DNA of 64,000 nucleotides from Gammaproteobacteria bacterium (GTDB lineage Bacteria; Pseudomonadota; Gammaproteobacteria; JAJFKO01). Under the pieces are notes generated by a model that was not told the DNA's origin, searched no databases, and saw only the letters and a list, made by a program, of their open reading frames with translations. A program made the position numbers and the translations under genes. The stretch covers positions 87,290 to 151,289 of the forward strand of contig JANQRR010000012.1 in the NCBI GenBank assembly GCA_028284465.1. Reading direction: 5' to 3'. Below, in pieces: positions 48,577 to 56,843 of this stretch; position 1 is the stretch's first letter, and every line of letters starts with the position of its first letter.

Positions 48577-49059
48577 TTAATATGAAATTGCGGCGATTTG
48601 CATAATGATCATAGCAAAAATGCCAGCGAGAATATCATCACTCATTACACCTAATCCGCCCGGAACATTTTTATCAAGCCAGCAAATTGGCCAGGGTTTC
48701 CAAACATCGAATAGGCGAAATAACAAAAATCCAAGTGCTACCCAGATCGGGCCTTTTGGTGCAGCAATCATCGTGATCCAAAAGCCAACCATTTCATCCC
48801 ACACTATACCGGGATGATCTGGGTATCCTAAGTCGCGAGCCGTCGTGCCACATAACCAAACACCAACAATAGCAGCAGCAATCACTGTAACAAGGTAATA
48901 CGGCAATGATAAATTAATGAGAATATAATAAAACGGGATCGCTGCCAGAGTGCCCCAAGTGCCAGGAGCATAAGGTAAAATACCACTGCCAAATCCAAAA
49001 GCCAGAAAATGAATAGGGTTGCGCCAAATACTCCGTGGCTTAGGATCATCGAGATGCAT
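48577..49059 (-). CDS. pgpA: Phosphatidylglycerophosphatase A
   Basis: 160 residues, a small integral-membrane phosphatase that dephosphorylates phosphatidylglycerol phosphate. Motifs: FGFGSGILPYAPGTWGTLAAIP near the N-terminus and YPDHPGIVWDEMVGFWITM, with the Asp/Glu pair of the active site, and GVMSDDILAGI at the end. About four hydrophobic segments. Its ATG overlaps the stop of the upstream MFS gene, so it is co-transcribed with the transporters. Confidence 0.95.
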   Translation of the reverse strand: MHLDDPKPRSIWRNPIHFLAFGFGSGILPYAPGTWGTLAAIPFYYILINLSLPYYLVTVIAAAIVGVWLCGTTARDLGYPDHPGIVWDEMVGFWITMIAAPKGPIWVALGFLLFRLFDVWKPWPICWLDKNVPGGLGVMSDDILAGIFAMIIMQIAAISY

Positions 49060-50375
49060 TATCTATTTTCCTTCAACCGACAGAAAGTTTCCTTAATGAA
49101 ATACCAGAAAAAGATAGAAATTGCGATACATACCGGCAACGTGGTTAATGCCATTTGATAGTTATGAGTCGTGAATAAACGAGCACCGTGAAACATTTGA
49201 TGGCGCCAATTAACATCAAGCACATAGCCAATTAGTGGTTGCAGAACTGCGCCGCCAACCATGTTTAACGTATTCATAAAGCCTAAAGCGGTAGCGTTGG
49301 CATTGCCGGGATTATTTTCGCGAATAATGGAGAATGATGCCAAAAAGCCACTGGAAAAGAATCCAAATAAAAATAATGCTAAGTAAATTGTCCAAGTAGG
49401 TAAGTAAATATAAATAATAAATATCATAGCGATTAAAGCGCCGATAGAACCAATGATCATAGGAGGCTTGCGCTTGCCTATATGATCGGAATAAGCCCCA
49501 AATGATGGGCTGCCAACAGCCCAGCCAATGAAAAGTAAGGAGATCATGTCAGCAGCGCCTGGGCGTGATAAGCCATAGCGCGACATCAAGAATGAAACAC
49601 CCCAAAGTGCGCCAAATGCAGAAGTAGGCGCGAACATTAAACCACCGTAGATAGCCGTCAACCAATTCTGACTACTGCGTAAAATGCCTTTTAAAGCATC
49701 CCAAAGATGGCGCAATTCTAAAGAGATGTCAGTGGATTCAGCCTGCGAAGTTGAAGATTGTTTTATTGGTGGGTTATCGCGAATAAAAATCCACATGGAT
49801 ATTGCTAAAGCAGCACCGGCAACAGCTAATACATACATTGAGCCACGCCAGCCAATGCCATCGACCATAAATGCAAACGGCGCTTCACCAAATACCGCAC
49901 CAAGCATTCCAATCATAACGGTTAGACCGATCAGTAGGGCAAAGCGTTTAACAGGAAACCAATTGGCAACTAATTTAAAACAACTTATTACTGCGAAGGA
50001 GGAGCCTAAGCCAATGAATAATCGACCGATCTCTGCTTGCGTAAGCACAGTAGCACTAGCGAAGACTACATTACCAATAACACATAAAGTTGCTGCAAAC
50101 GTTAATAATTTGCGAGGGCCGATACGGTCGAGTAACAAGCCCACAGGGATTTGCATGCTGGCATACGCATAGAAGTAGATAGCAGCAAGATTGCCTAATT
50201 GAGTTCCGGTAATGTTGAAAGCACTCATCAAGTCATTAGCCATGACATTCGGTGAGACCTGCATGAAATATTCGTAAAAATAGAATAATGCGGCTAAACC
50301 CCAGATGAGCCATGGACGGTATTTACTTATAGTCTGTGTATTTTGCATATTTCTTAATAATATATTTTGTATCAT
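49059..50375 (-). CDS. MFS transporter, copy 1 of a tandem pair
   Basis: 438 residues with 12 predicted membrane helices. It starts close to SKYRPWLIWGLAALFYFYEYFMQVSPNVM. MFS motifs include LLLDRIGPRKLL after helix 2 and AYSDHIGKRKPP in the second half. It is strikingly similar to the next gene upstream along the whole length, so the two are recent duplicates. Substrate unknown; such anion/cation-symporter-like MFS proteins are common in Legionella relatives. An internal Met at residue 10 may be the real start. Confidence 0.85.
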   Translation of the reverse strand: MIQNILLRNMQNTQTISKYRPWLIWGLAALFYFYEYFMQVSPNVMANDLMSAFNITGTQLGNLAAIYFYAYASMQIPVGLLLDRIGPRKLLTFAATLCVIGNVVFASATVLTQAEIGRLFIGLGSSFAVISCFKLVANWFPVKRFALLIGLTVMIGMLGAVFGEAPFAFMVDGIGWRGSMYVLAVAGAALAISMWIFIRDNPPIKQSSTSQAESTDISLELRHLWDALKGILRSSQNWLTAIYGGLMFAPTSAFGALWGVSFLMSRYGLSRPGAADMISLLFIGWAVGSPSFGAYSDHIGKRKPPMIIGSIGALIAMIFIIYIYLPTWTIYLALFLFGFFSSGFLASFSIIRENNPGNANATALGFMNTLNMVGGAVLQPLIGYVLDVNWRHQMFHGARLFTTHNYQMALTTLPVCIAISIFFWYFIKETFCRLKENR

Positions 50376-50459
50376 TTGCTTTTTTTCTTATCATGATTGC
50401 TGATAACAGCCTCTGATTATTTGGGTTGTGTAGAGAAATGTCAACAATTGATTGAAAAA

Positions 50460-51794
50460 TTACAAATGTTTTTGCTTTAGTCGGCAAAAAGTTTCTTTAA
50501 TAAAAAACCAAAAAACAATAGCGATGGCAATACAAGCAGGCAATGTAGTTAGCGCCATTTGATAATTATGCGTTGAAAATAGGCGTGCACCATTAATTGT
50601 TTTATGCTGCCAACTGATATCAAGCAAATGGCCAATTAACGGTTGTAATACAGCACCACCCACCATATTTAACGTGTTCATAAATCCGAATGCAGTCGCA
50701 TTGGCATTGCCAGGATTGTTTTCACGGATAATGGAAAAAGATGCTAAAAAGCCACTCGAAAAGAAGCCAAATAAAAATAGTGTTAGGTAAATCGACCAAG
50801 CAGGTAAGTAGATGTAAAGAATGAAAATCATTGCGATAAGTGCACCGATCGCGCCGATCATCATTGGTGGTTTGCGTTTCCCAACATAATCGGAATATGC
50901 GCCAAATGTTGGGCTGCCAATGGCCCAACCAATAAAAAGTAATGAAATCATATCAGCAGCGCTAGGGCGAGATAAGCCGTAACGCGACATTAAGAAAGAA
51001 ACGCCCCAAAGTGCGCCGAACGCTGAGGTTGGCGCAAACATTAGGCCACCGTAGATGGCTGTCCACCAGTTCTGACTACGGCGCAAAATACCTTTTAAAG
51101 CATCCCAAAGATAATGGAGCTCAGCAGAAAGATCAGTGGCATTATGCACAGAGGTTTTTGCCGTTGATGGATTGTCACGCACGAAAATCCACATTGCTAT
51201 GGCTAAGGCAGCACCGACAACAGCTAATAAATACATTGATCCGCGCCAGCCAATGTCATCAACGAGTAAAGCTAAAGGCGCTTGGCCAAATACCGCACCA
51301 GACATCCCGATAGTTAACGTTAGCCCAACTAATAAAGTAAATCGTTTAACGGGAAACCAATTCGCGGCTAATTTAAAGCAGCCAATCACTGCAAATGATG
51401 ATCCTAAGCCAATGAAAAGCCGACCGATTTCAGCTTGGAATAACACGTTGGCGCTAGCGAAAATCAAATTACCGATCACGCATAAAAATACCGCAAAAAT
51501 GAGCAATTTGCGCGGGCCAAATCGATCTATTAGCAAGCCAACGGGGATTTGCATACTGGCGTCGGCATAAAAATAAATGGCGACTAGATTGCCCAGCTGC
51601 GCACCAGTGATGTGAAAAGCACGCATCAAGTCATTAGCCATAACGTTGGGCGAAACCTGCAAAAAGTATTCATAAAAATAGAATAATGCCGCTAAACCCC
51701 AGATAAGCCATGGACGATAATTGGCTTCTGTTACAGTGTTTGACATATTTTTTGATAATGTATTTTGCATCGCGCCAGGTCTTTTTCTTATCAT
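50460..51794 (-). CDS. MFS transporter, copy 2 of a tandem pair
   Basis: 444 residues with 12 predicted helices, starting near EANYRPWLIWGLAALFYFYEYF; LLIDRFGPRKLL and AYSDYVGKRKPP match copy 1. The two proteins differ mainly at the N-terminus and in the central loop (STAKTSVHNATDLSAEL versus SSTSQAESTDISLEL). The 84-base gap to copy 1 and a repeated upstream stretch support tandem duplication. The start is uncertain: Met 9 or a later Met is possible, since no strong ribosome site is seen. Confidence 0.85.
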   Translation of the reverse strand: MIRKRPGAMQNTLSKNMSNTVTEANYRPWLIWGLAALFYFYEYFLQVSPNVMANDLMRAFHITGAQLGNLVAIYFYADASMQIPVGLLIDRFGPRKLLIFAVFLCVIGNLIFASANVLFQAEIGRLFIGLGSSFAVIGCFKLAANWFPVKRFTLLVGLTLTIGMSGAVFGQAPLALLVDDIGWRGSMYLLAVVGAALAIAMWIFVRDNPSTAKTSVHNATDLSAELHYLWDALKGILRRSQNWWTAIYGGLMFAPTSAFGALWGVSFLMSRYGLSRPSAADMISLLFIGWAIGSPTFGAYSDYVGKRKPPMMIGAIGALIAMIFILYIYLPAWSIYLTLFLFGFFSSGFLASFSIIRENNPGNANATAFGFMNTLNMVGGAVLQPLIGHLLDISWQHKTINGARLFSTHNYQMALTTLPACIAIAIVFWFFIKETFCRLKQKHL

Positions 51795-51911
51795 ATTAAT
51801 GAAACTAGCTTTTGATTATTTAATCTGTGCAAGAAAATGTCAACAATTGATTGCAAAACCTACTACAAAATGGGTAAAGAGGGTCACACACCGAAAGGCA
51901 TTTTAAGTACG

Positions 51912-53429
51912 TTATGGATTGATACGCTTTTTGATAAACCAAGCTGTACAGGCGGTAACGATACTGATAATAACAAAAACGATCATTGTGATCCTAAAAG
52001 CATTAAAGAAACTTTGTGAAGTAATCGTTACAAATAATTTTGCGAGATGTTCTTGCGGATAGTTTGCTAAAGTATGGATACTACGTACCCCGGTTGCCAC
52101 AGCGATTAAGGTTTTATGAATACTATGAGTAAGGCTTATGCCTAAATGTTGCAATTGATGTTGTAAAAATTTAGGGGCGATCGTATTAATTAATGCGCCG
52201 ACAAGAATTGCCCCAACAGAGCCGCCAGCGAACAAGCAAGCATATAAAATGCCGCTTGCCATGCCACGTTTATTTGCGGGTGCTAATTCCAACGTTGTGT
52301 TAAGTAATACCGGAAAGCCAATACCGCTGCCAATGCCATATAATAAATATATAATACCAAGTTCCCATGAAGGTGTTTGTTGCGTTATTAAAGCAAACCA
52401 AATAAAAAATGGGATATAAAAAACAAATGCAGTTATGATTAATATCCTGGGGGAAAAATGTTTTTGTAATTTGCCACTAAAAGTAGAAATGATTGCAAAT
52501 GAAAAGGTGGCAATAAGAAAATAAATTCCTGTTTCTAGTGACGAATATCCTAAGATGTTTTGAAATAACAAGCTTAAAATTAGAAATATTCCGATCCAGA
52601 TCACTTGCCAAAGAAAGCGTACAATAAAACAACTCGCTAAAGCACGATTTTTAAATAAGTTTAAATCTAACAAAGGATTTGTAATGACTTTTTGAAGGTA
52701 AATAAAGATAGCTAATAATACAATACCGCCGATTAAGGTTGTTAATATGATTGGTGAGCGAATACCAAGTTGTTGCACTTCATTGATAGCAAATGTAAAT
52801 GATAATAATCCAATTATTAGCAATACTATGCTGGGCAGATGTAATTCGCGCAGACTGAATTTTTTATGATCTCCGAGTAAATATAAATAGCCAACCAATA
52901 AAGCTAAACTACCCAAGGGAATATTGATAAAAAAGATCCAACGCCAATTGAGATAATGTAAAATCACCCCACCTAATGGTGGCCCAATCGACATTGATGA
53001 ACCCATAACGGCGGTTATTAAGCCTATGCCAAAAGCTTCTTCAGAAGCAAAAGCTTGATGAATAATTACAATAGCTAATGGCCAAGCAAGGGCAGCGCCA
53101 AATCCCTGAATTAAACGAGTGATGATGATACTCCATTCAGAAAAAGCTAAGCCAACACCAAGTGAAGCAATAGTGAATAACGCTGCGCCACCTAAAAAAA
53201 CTTTTTTATTGCCGAACATGTCACCGAGTAATCCACCTAGCATCACCATCGATGCGCCGCCAATTAAATAAGCACTGATCACCCACTGCACGTTAATAAT
53301 ATTTAAATGTAGATCTGCTGCCATAGGGGCTAATGCAAGATTAACCGCAGTCATATCAACATTGGTAAGTATTAATAAAACACTAGTACTTGCGAATATT
53401 AACCATTTTCGTGTCGACGAACTGATCAT
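51912..53429 (-). CDS. MFS drug exporter, DHA2 (EmrB/QacA) type
   Basis: 505 residues with about 14 membrane segments, the DHA2 layout. Signatures: helix 1 LTNVDMTAVNLALAPMAADL, motif A-like GGLLGDMFGNKKVFLGG, GFGAALAWPLAIVIIHQ, motif C MGSSMSIGPPLGGVIL, and WRWIFFINIPLG. Family members expel drugs or lipophilic compounds with protons. There is no adjacent EmrA-like fusion protein. It follows the slipin gene on the same strand with a 6-base gap. Confidence 0.9.
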   Translation of the reverse strand: MISSSTRKWLIFASTSVLLILTNVDMTAVNLALAPMAADLHLNIINVQWVISAYLIGGASMVMLGGLLGDMFGNKKVFLGGAALFTIASLGVGLAFSEWSIIITRLIQGFGAALAWPLAIVIIHQAFASEEAFGIGLITAVMGSSMSIGPPLGGVILHYLNWRWIFFINIPLGSLALLVGYLYLLGDHKKFSLRELHLPSIVLLIIGLLSFTFAINEVQQLGIRSPIILTTLIGGIVLLAIFIYLQKVITNPLLDLNLFKNRALASCFIVRFLWQVIWIGIFLILSLLFQNILGYSSLETGIYFLIATFSFAIISTFSGKLQKHFSPRILIITAFVFYIPFFIWFALITQQTPSWELGIIYLLYGIGSGIGFPVLLNTTLELAPANKRGMASGILYACLFAGGSVGAILVGALINTIAPKFLQHQLQHLGISLTHSIHKTLIAVATGVRSIHTLANYPQEHLAKLFVTITSQSFFNAFRITMIVFVIISIVTACTAWFIKKRINP

Positions 53430-53435
53430 GTGTCT

Positions 53436-54185
53436 TTATTTTCCGATTAATTTTTTAAACGCGGTAAAAAACTCTAACGGGATCGGAAAAGCGATCACTG
53501 AATTTTTGTTTTCGCCAATACTTGATAACGTTTGTAAATAACGCAATTGCATCGTTTGTGGTTCTTGTGCCATTATCCCAGCAGCTTGTTTTAATTTTTC
53601 TGACGCTTGTAATTCACCTTGGGCATGAATGACTTTGGCGCGCCGCTCACGTTCGGCTTCAGCTTGTCTGGCAATAGCACGGATCATGCTTTCATCGATA
53701 TCAACGTGCTTGATTTCAACATTGCTGACTTTAATACCCCAGGCATCGGTATGTTCATCAAGAATTTGTTGAATGTCGGCATTAAGTTTTTCACGTTCTG
53801 ATAACATTTCATCAAGTTCATGTTGACCGAGTACTGAACGCAATGTTGTTTGTGCTAATTGACTCGTTGCTTCGTAATAATCTTCGACTTGAATTTTAGC
53901 GCGTTCTGGGTCAACAACTCGAAAATAAACGACGGCGTTAACGCGTACAGAAACATTATCACGTGAAATCACGTCTTGTGATGGCACATCCATCACGATA
54001 ATACGTAATTGCAGTTTTTCCATTTTTTGAATAAAAGGAACGACGATAATAAGCCCAGGACCTTTAACTTTCCAAAAGCGACCTAAGGTGAAGATAACAC
54101 CACGTTCGTATTCATATAAGATCCGAAACATCGAAACGATGAATACTAAGAAAATAATACCGATCGCGGAAAAAATGATATCCAT
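53436..54185 (-). CDS. Slipin (SPFH/stomatin-like membrane protein)
   Basis: 249 residues. One N-terminal membrane helix ([18 protein letters not shown]), then the SPFH domain ([52 protein letters not shown]), and a helical oligomerisation region with [24 protein letters not shown]. Slipins form rings in membrane microdomains and are cleaved or regulated by NfeD proteases. Its ATG overlaps the nfeD stop, the classic pair. Confidence 0.93.
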   Translation of the reverse strand: MDIIFSAIGIIFLVFIVSMFRILYEYERGVIFTLGRFWKVKGPGLIIVVPFIQKMEKLQLRIIVMDVPSQDVISRDNVSVRVNAVVYFRVVDPERAKIQVEDYYEATSQLAQTTLRSVLGQHELDEMLSEREKLNADIQQILDEHTDAWGIKVSNVEIKHVDIDESMIRAIARQAEAERERRAKVIHAQGELQASEKLKQAAGIMAQEPQTMQLRYLQTLSSIGENKNSVIAFPIPLEFFTAFKKLIGK

Positions 54186-55543
54186 TAATCATGCTCCTGT
54201 AGTTTTGCAACTGTTAATTTTAAGCCATCAACTTTAGTTACCGTGACTTGTTCACCTTGGTGTAATGGTTGCTGAGAAAATCCTTGCCAAGTTTCACCAT
54301 GAAGTTTCACCCAACCTTGGCCGTTTTCGAAATCACTCGTCACCGTGGCAGTGGCATGTAATAATTCTTCGCGACCACTAACCACTTTGCGTCGCCTCGC
54401 TCTTATTGCCATACCAATTATTAATAAAAAGAAACTACCGGTGATAATCGTCATTGCCACAATTAATTGCCATGCAATGTTATAACCCACCGCACCTTTT
54501 TCCATTAATAAAATTGAACCGATCACAAATGCAGCGATGCCACCAAACCCTAATATACCAAAACTTGGTACAAACGCTTCAGCAATCATGAATGCAACAC
54601 CAATTAAAATTAAACCTAGCGCAGCATAACTGATCGGTAATAATTGTAAGGCGTAAAGCCCGATGATCAAACAAATTGCGCCAATGACACCGGGAGCTAC
54701 AAACCCTGGATTAGCGAATTCAAAAATCAATCCATATAAACCAATTAGTAATAGAAAATATGCGATGTTTGGATCAGTGATCACGGCTAAAAATTTATTG
54801 CGCCAATCAGGATTAATCACAGTTTGAGTTAAGTTTTTGGTTTGCAGGGTGACTTGCCTGCCTCTAACATTAACAACGCGGCCATTCACTTTGTTTAATA
54901 AATCAGTAACATTAGGCGCAATCACATCGATAACGTTTAGTTTTAACGCTTTACTTGCCGATAAACTTGCTGCTTGACGTACGGCTTTTTCCGCCCATGC
55001 AACATTGCGGCCACGTAATTCGGCAAGGCTGCGAATATACGCTATTGCATCATTGATAGCTTTTTGGCGCGATGCAGTTTTGTTTGAGTTCGTTGGTTTA
55101 GGCTTTTTGCCAGGTTTATTCGGTTCTTTGTTAGGAGTGGGTAAGCCACCGCCGCCACCCAAACTCACTGGGGTTGCAGCGCCAAGGTTAGTTCCAGGTG
55201 CCATCGCAGCAATATGGCTAGCATATAAGATATAAGTACCCGCACTGGCGGCGCGCGCTCCTGATGGCGCAACGTAACTGATCACCGGCACAGGTGAAGA
55301 TAAAATATTTTTGATAATAACGCGCATCGACTTATCAAGGCCGCCTGGTGTATCCATCTGAATGACGACAGCTTTAGCATGTTGTAACGCGGCTTGTGCT
55401 AAGCCGCGTTGAATATAGTCTTTAGTAGCAGGGCCGATGGCTCCATCGACGTTAAGAACAATGGCCGTGTTATTGCTCTGAGCAAAGCTCATCAAAGGCA
55501 ATAGTAACAATAGTCCATTAATGATCCGGATGATCGTTTTCAC
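54185..55543 (-). CDS. nfeD: NfeD-type membrane serine protease (long form)
   Basis: 452 residues starting with GTG. A signal peptide (to about residue 21) leads to a ClpP-like protease domain: [10 protein letters not shown], catalytic Ser100 in [12 protein letters not shown], and Lys161 in the [20 protein letters not shown] stretch, the Ser-Lys dyad. Residues about 128-158 are a Gly- then Pro/Lys-rich insertion. About four membrane helices follow (280-390), then the OB-fold NfeD domain ([21 protein letters not shown]). It acts on slipin in archaeal and bacterial relatives. Confidence 0.92.
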   Translation of the reverse strand: MKTIIRIINGLLLLLPLMSFAQSNNTAIVLNVDGAIGPATKDYIQRGLAQAALQHAKAVVIQMDTPGGLDKSMRVIIKNILSSPVPVISYVAPSGARAASAGTYILYASHIAAMAPGTNLGAATPVSLGGGGGLPTPNKEPNKPGKKPKPTNSNKTASRQKAINDAIAYIRSLAELRGRNVAWAEKAVRQAASLSASKALKLNVIDVIAPNVTDLLNKVNGRVVNVRGRQVTLQTKNLTQTVINPDWRNKFLAVITDPNIAYFLLLIGLYGLIFEFANPGFVAPGVIGAICLIIGLYALQLLPISYAALGLILIGVAFMIAEAFVPSFGILGFGGIAAFVIGSILLMEKGAVGYNIAWQLIVAMTIITGSFFLLIIGMAIRARRRKVVSGREELLHATATVTSDFENGQGWVKLHGETWQGFSQQPLHQGEQVTVTKVDGLKLTVAKLQEHD

Positions 55544-55570
55544 ATAGTATTTCCATTTTTAACTATATCC

Positions 55571-55673
55571 CGTCATTGCGAGCGTAGCGAAGCAATCCAG
55601 AGGTTGCACTAGTTTCCGCGGTCAAGCCGCGGGATGACTGGATTGCTTCGTCGCTGCGCTCCTCGCAATGACG
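55571..55673. repeat. Composite palindromic repeat
   Basis: Three nested pieces: a left arm starting CGTCATTGCGAGCGTAGCGA (55571-55600), the GC-rich hairpin CCGCGGTCAAGCCGCGGGAT (55615-55634), and a right arm ending CTCGCAATGACG (55638-55673) that is largely complementary to the left arm. The whole can fold into one hairpin. It fills most of the gap between nfeD and nrdB, and its pieces occur singly elsewhere in the window. Confidence 0.82.
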
Positions 55674-55696
55674 AATTTAATAAGTTCAAATCTGTT

Positions 55697-56824
55697 TTAG
55701 TCATCCCAGGATAACGTGCCTCCTGCCTGATATTCAATAACCCGGGTTTCAAAGAAGTTTTTCTCTTTTTTGAGATCAACTACTTCACTCATCCATGGGA
55801 ATGGATTGTTTGCGCCAGGATATTGCTCAGCTAAGCCAAGTTGTGACAGCCTGCGATTAGCAATAAATTGTAAATATTCTTCAAACATTGCAGCGTTCAT
55901 GCCAAGGATACCGCGCGGCATAGTGTCAATCGCATATTGATATTCAAGATCCACACCTTGTTTGATCAATTGGATCATTTCTTGTTGAAATGCGTCAGTC
56001 CATAAGTGCGGGTTTTCTAATTTAATTTGGTTGATCACATCAATTCCAAAATTAAGATGCATTGATTCATCACGCAGAATGTATTGAAATTGTTCTGATG
56101 TGCCAACCATTTTATTGCGTCGACCCATCGATAAGATTTGCGTAAAGCCGACATAAAAGAAAATCCCTTCAAACACAGCATAAAATGCAATTAAATCACG
56201 TAATAATCGCTGATCGGTTTCAGGCGTACCGGTTTTGAAATCTGGATCACCTAAGCTTTGGGTAAATGGCAAAGCCCATGATGCTTTACGCGCGACACTC
56301 GGCAGTTCGCGATACATGTTAAATACTTCACCCTCGTCTAAGCCTAGACTTTCAATGATGTGTTGATAAGCATGTGTATGCAGTGCTTCTTCAAATGCTT
56401 GACGTAATAAATATTGACGACATTCAGGATTAGTAATATGACGATACACAGCTAATACTAAATTGTTAGCAACTAATGAATCTGCCGTTGAGAAAAACCC
56501 AAGGTTGCGTTTGATGATCATGCGTTCATCATCAGTTAAACCATTAGCACTTTTCCACAAAGCAATATCCGCAGACATATTAATTTCATTAGGCATCCAA
56601 TGATTAGCACAACCGTGCAAGTATTTTTGCCATGCCCAATCATATTTAAACGGTACTAATTGATTGAGATCAGCGCGACAATTAATGATCCTTTTGTCAT
56701 CGACTTGTACGCGAGATGCGCCCATGGCTAATGTTTCTAAACCAGTAGCACCACCTTCGTCATTTGACAGTGGCACAGTAGAATTTGCTAGATTCTCTTC
56801 ACTGTATTGGTCCCAATTTAACAT
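55697..56824 (-). CDS. nrdB: Ribonucleoside-diphosphate reductase beta subunit
   Basis: 375 residues, the radical-carrying subunit of aerobic class I ribonucleotide reductase. Iron ligands are visible in [42 protein letters not shown] and [16 protein letters not shown], and the C-terminal tail ends SWDD. It begins [15 protein letters not shown], with AAGGAG upstream. It follows nrdA by 19 bases. Confidence 0.96.
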   Translation of the reverse strand: MLNWDQYSEENLANSTVPLSNDEGGATGLETLAMGASRVQVDDKRIINCRADLNQLVPFKYDWAWQKYLHGCANHWMPNEINMSADIALWKSANGLTDDERMIIKRNLGFFSTADSLVANNLVLAVYRHITNPECRQYLLRQAFEEALHTHAYQHIIESLGLDEGEVFNMYRELPSVARKASWALPFTQSLGDPDFKTGTPETDQRLLRDLIAFYAVFEGIFFYVGFTQILSMGRRNKMVGTSEQFQYILRDESMHLNFGIDVINQIKLENPHLWTDAFQQEMIQLIKQGVDLEYQYAIDTMPRGILGMNAAMFEEYLQFIANRRLSQLGLAEQYPGANNPFPWMSEVVDLKKEKNFFETRVIEYQAGGTLSWDD

Positions 56825-56843
56825 TCTTGCTCTCCTTTATTAA

